A stretch of DNA of 34,514 nt, taken from the NCBI GenBank assembly GCA_015654535.1, contig JAATGU010000120.1, positions 1 through 34,514 on the forward strand, read 5' to 3'. The notes under the pieces are model-generated. The model searched no databases. It saw only the letters and a list, made by a program, of their open reading frames with translations, and was not told where the DNA came from. The stretch is from Bacteroidales bacterium. GTDB lineage: Bacteria > Bacteroidota > Bacteroidia > Bacteroidales > Bacteroidaceae. The position numbers and the translations under genes are program-made. Positions within the stretch are counted from its first letter, which is position 1. Each line of letters starts with the position of its first letter. Below are positions 32,769-34,514 of the stretch, one piece after another.

Positions 32769-33851
32769 ATGGAAAAAGACGCTAAGATTTTTGTAGCAGG
32801 ACACCACGGGTTAGTAGGCTCTGCTATTCTTCATAACCTTGAAAAGAAAGGATATACCAACTTTATACTTCGTACGCATAAAGAGCTTGATTTGTGTAAT
32901 CAGGCTGCGGTAGTGGACTTCTTTGACCGGGAGAAACCGGAATACGTATTTCTGGCAGCAGCGCATGTGGGGGGTATTGTGGCCAACAGCCGTTATCGGG
33001 CGGACTTTATTTACCGTAACCTGGAGATTCAGAACAATGTGATATACAATGCTTACCGCACGGGAGTAAAAAAGCTCTTGTTCTTGGGCAGTACTTGCAT
33101 TTATCCGGGAAATGCTCCGCAACCGATGAAAGAAGATTGTTTGCTTACTTCAGAACTGGAATATACCAATGAACCATATGCTTTATCCAAAATTGCCGGA
33201 CTAAAGATGTGTGAAAGTTTTAATCTTCAATATGGAACAAATTATATAGCAGTGATGCCTACTAATCTATATGGACCGAATGATAATTTTGATTTGGAAC
33301 GCAGTCATGTGTTACCCGCTTTAATCAGAAAAGCTCATTTAGGTAAGCACTTGATGTCTAATAACTGGGATGAAATTCGCTGTGACTTCGAGGCTCAGCC
33401 TGTTGAAGGAGTGAATGGCAGTGCTTCTGAAGAAGAAATTATTGAAAAACTAAACAAATACGGAATTACCCGGACTGCCGACGGAAAAGTTAGCGTGGAG
33501 ATATGGGGTACAGGTACTCCTCTTCGAGAGTTCCTTTGGAGTGAAGATATGGCCGATGCCTGTGTCTTTATTATGGAGAATGTTGACTTTGCAGACTTAA
33601 AAGGTACGGCTAAGGAAGTACGTAATTGTCACATTAATATTGGTACAGGAAAGGAACTTACGATCAAAGAGTTAGCCTATCTCATCGCTAAAAAAGTGGG
33701 ATTCAATGGAGAGATTGTCTTCAATGCGGATAAGCCTGATGGAACCATGCGTAAGCTCACCGATCCTTCCAAACTTCACGGTCTCGGCTGGAAGCATAAA
33801 GTGGAGCTGGAAGAGGGTATCGCTCAACTTTACAACTGGTACTTGGGTTAA
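32769..33851 (+). CDS. fcl: GDP-L-fucose synthase
   Basis: It epimerises and reduces the Gmd product to GDP-L-fucose. The 360 residues exceed the roughly 320 of E. coli WcaG because of an insertion of about 35 residues in the middle (NGSASEEEIIEKLNKYGIT region), which I recall as normal for Bacteroides versions. The NADP site is VAGHHGLVGSAI (about 9-20), the catalytic Ser/Cys segment is GSTCIYPG, and YALSK carries the catalytic Tyr/Lys pair. The gene is 2 bp after gmd, so the pair is one transcript; it ends at a hairpin before the convergent fkp. Confidence 0.97.
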   Translation: MEKDAKIFVAGHHGLVGSAILHNLEKKGYTNFILRTHKELDLCNQAAVVDFFDREKPEYVFLAAAHVGGIVANSRYRADFIYRNLEIQNNVIYNAYRTGVKKLLFLGSTCIYPGNAPQPMKEDCLLTSELEYTNEPYALSKIAGLKMCESFNLQYGTNYIAVMPTNLYGPNDNFDLERSHVLPALIRKAHLGKHLMSNNWDEIRCDFEAQPVEGVNGSASEEEIIEKLNKYGITRTADGKVSVEIWGTGTPLREFLWSEDMADACVFIMENVDFADLKGTAKEVRNCHINIGTGKELTIKELAYLIAKKVGFNGEIVFNADKPDGTMRKLTDPSKLHGLGWKHKVELEEGIAQLYNWYLG

Positions 33852-33912
33852 AAAACAGGGAAACTTTATTTCTTTTCTGAATTTATTCATCAATAAATAT
33901 CATTTATAAAGG

Positions 33913-33952
33913 GTAGACTGACAAATTCACATAGAATAATTTGTTAGTCTAC
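33913..33952. terminator. Bidirectional terminator between fcl and fkp
   Basis: GTAGACTGACAAATT (33913-33927) pairs with AATTTGTTAGTCTAC (33938-33952) over 15 positions with one G-T wobble and a 10-nt loop. CTTTATT follows on one side and AAAG precedes on the other, fitting a terminator shared by the two convergent genes. Confidence 0.8.
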
Positions 33953-33969
33953 CTTTATTCTTTATGCTC

Positions 33970-34514
33970 TTAAGACCGACTGACTTGAAGTCCTTTTTCT
34001 GATAGACTCATCTCTATAAACCGTGCATTACGATTAGGCTGATGCTTCGTCAGGATATCGCGGATGCGCAAAGCGGCTTTCGGATCTTTGGCTATAATAT
34101 AGAGGTATCCGCCGCCGCCTGCACCAGGAAGTTTGTAACCAAGCGTATAATCTTTAATCAAATTGATAATCGCTTGAATGGCCGGTGGATTTGTTCCCGA
34201 GTCCAATGCCTTGTTCTGCTTCCATGTTTTGCCTATCAAGGTAGCCATTTCTTCAAAATTGCCCCGCTGAATAGCCTCATAAGTTTCCAACGCATGTGAT
34301 TTCATCTCACTTAGCAAAGTCAGATGCTCGGTGGAATTGAGGAACATACCACATACAATTTCTGAAAGAATGCCTTTTGCCGTACGGGTAATGCCGGTAT
34401 AATAGAGTAAATGGCAAGGCTTATATTCAGGATTATTAAAGATATAATCGGGCAACCAACGCACCAACGGTAACTGATCAAAACCTTTGTGGGTCTGTAA
34501 CAGTTTCACACCAT
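33970..34514 (-). CDS. fkp: Bifunctional fucokinase/L-fucose-1-phosphate guanylyltransferase, C-terminal part (truncated by the window)
   Basis: The frame enters from beyond the right edge and covers about the last 180 residues of a GHMP-kinase. GVKLLQTHKGFDQLP, RWLPDYIF, LLYYTGITRTAKGILSEIV and the GHMP motif 3 GYKLPGAGGGGYLY match my memory of the Bacteroides Fkp C-terminal fucokinase domain. Full-length Fkp is about 950 residues, with an N-terminal guanylyltransferase. It makes GDP-L-fucose from free fucose by salvage. The apparent start at 34509 is a GTG valine codon inside the gene, not a start. It faces gmd-fcl, the de novo route to the same product. Confidence 0.92.
   Translation of the reverse strand, partial: GVKLLQTHKGFDQLPLVRWLPDYIFNNPEYKPCHLLYYTGITRTAKGILSEIVCGMFLNSTEHLTLLSEMKSHALETYEAIQRGNFEEMATLIGKTWKQNKALDSGTNPPAIQAIINLIKDYTLGYKLPGAGGGGYLYIIAKDPKAALRIRDILTKHQPNRNARFIEMSLSEKGLQVSRS

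Overview
The window looks like an ordinary chromosomal stretch of a Bacteroides-type bacterium (order Bacteroidales). The reasons are its low-to-moderate GC, many start sites preceded by the Bacteroides -7 promoter box TAnnTTTG rather than a -10/Shine-Dalgarno layout, and gene content typical of that group: a serC-serA-DUF1015 cluster, a Bacteroides-type Fkp fucokinase, Bacteroidetes-type outer-membrane barrels and two class A penicillin-binding proteins. All assignments come from reading motifs by eye; no database search was run.

Layout from left to right: (1) 1-136 is the left end of an insertion sequence whose transposase gene runs off the window. (2) 198-4274, minus strand: serC, serA, a DUF1015 gene and yigZ, with TTCACCACA palindromes between them. 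(3) 4524-6323: a small 4-TM protein, a 22-bp tandem repeat array, then a DEAD-box-like RNA helicase. (4) 6483-9500, minus: a pyruvate:quinone oxidase (PoxB) and a beta-lactamase-fold serine hydrolase. (5) 9648-10586: prs, convergent with a secreted MORN-repeat protein, followed by an inactive-looking M16 peptidase homologue, kdsB, and a divergent folK-like gene. (6) 14574-16922: a class A PBP, divergent from pyrB-pyrI-flavin reductase-outer-membrane barrel, then glyA. (7) 21316-26739, minus: sbcD-sbcC and a secreted five-bladed beta-propeller glycosidase-like protein. (8) 26778-27454: a 680-bp repeat-rich intergenic region. (9) 27455-30639: a second class A PBP and two small membrane or exported proteins of unknown function. 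(10) 30640-31418: an AT-rich region leading to a tiny lysine-rich exported protein. (11) 31699-34514: gmd and fcl (GDP-mannose to GDP-L-fucose), facing the 3' end of fkp (fucose salvage).

Functional themes are central metabolism (serine, one-carbon units, pyrimidine, PRPP, pyruvate), envelope construction (two PBPs, KdsB for LPS Kdo, GDP-fucose for surface glycans) and DNA end processing (SbcCD). No phage, CRISPR array, restriction system, tRNA or rRNA was seen.

No clear new multi-gene system is visible. The least explained signals are non-coding: two separate intergenic arrays with exactly 22-bp period and a shared TCTGTAC/TCTGGAC core (4893-4980 and 26843-26908), a GC-rich 20-bp inverted repeat around an AT-rich palindrome (26916-27040), and the IS terminal repeat recurring inside the transposase start. 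Among proteins, the oddities are SerA with Lys in place of the catalytic His, an M16 homologue without HxxEH, a serine hydrolase without KTG, a DEFD helicase, and the Lys-rich heptad-repeat exported peptide.
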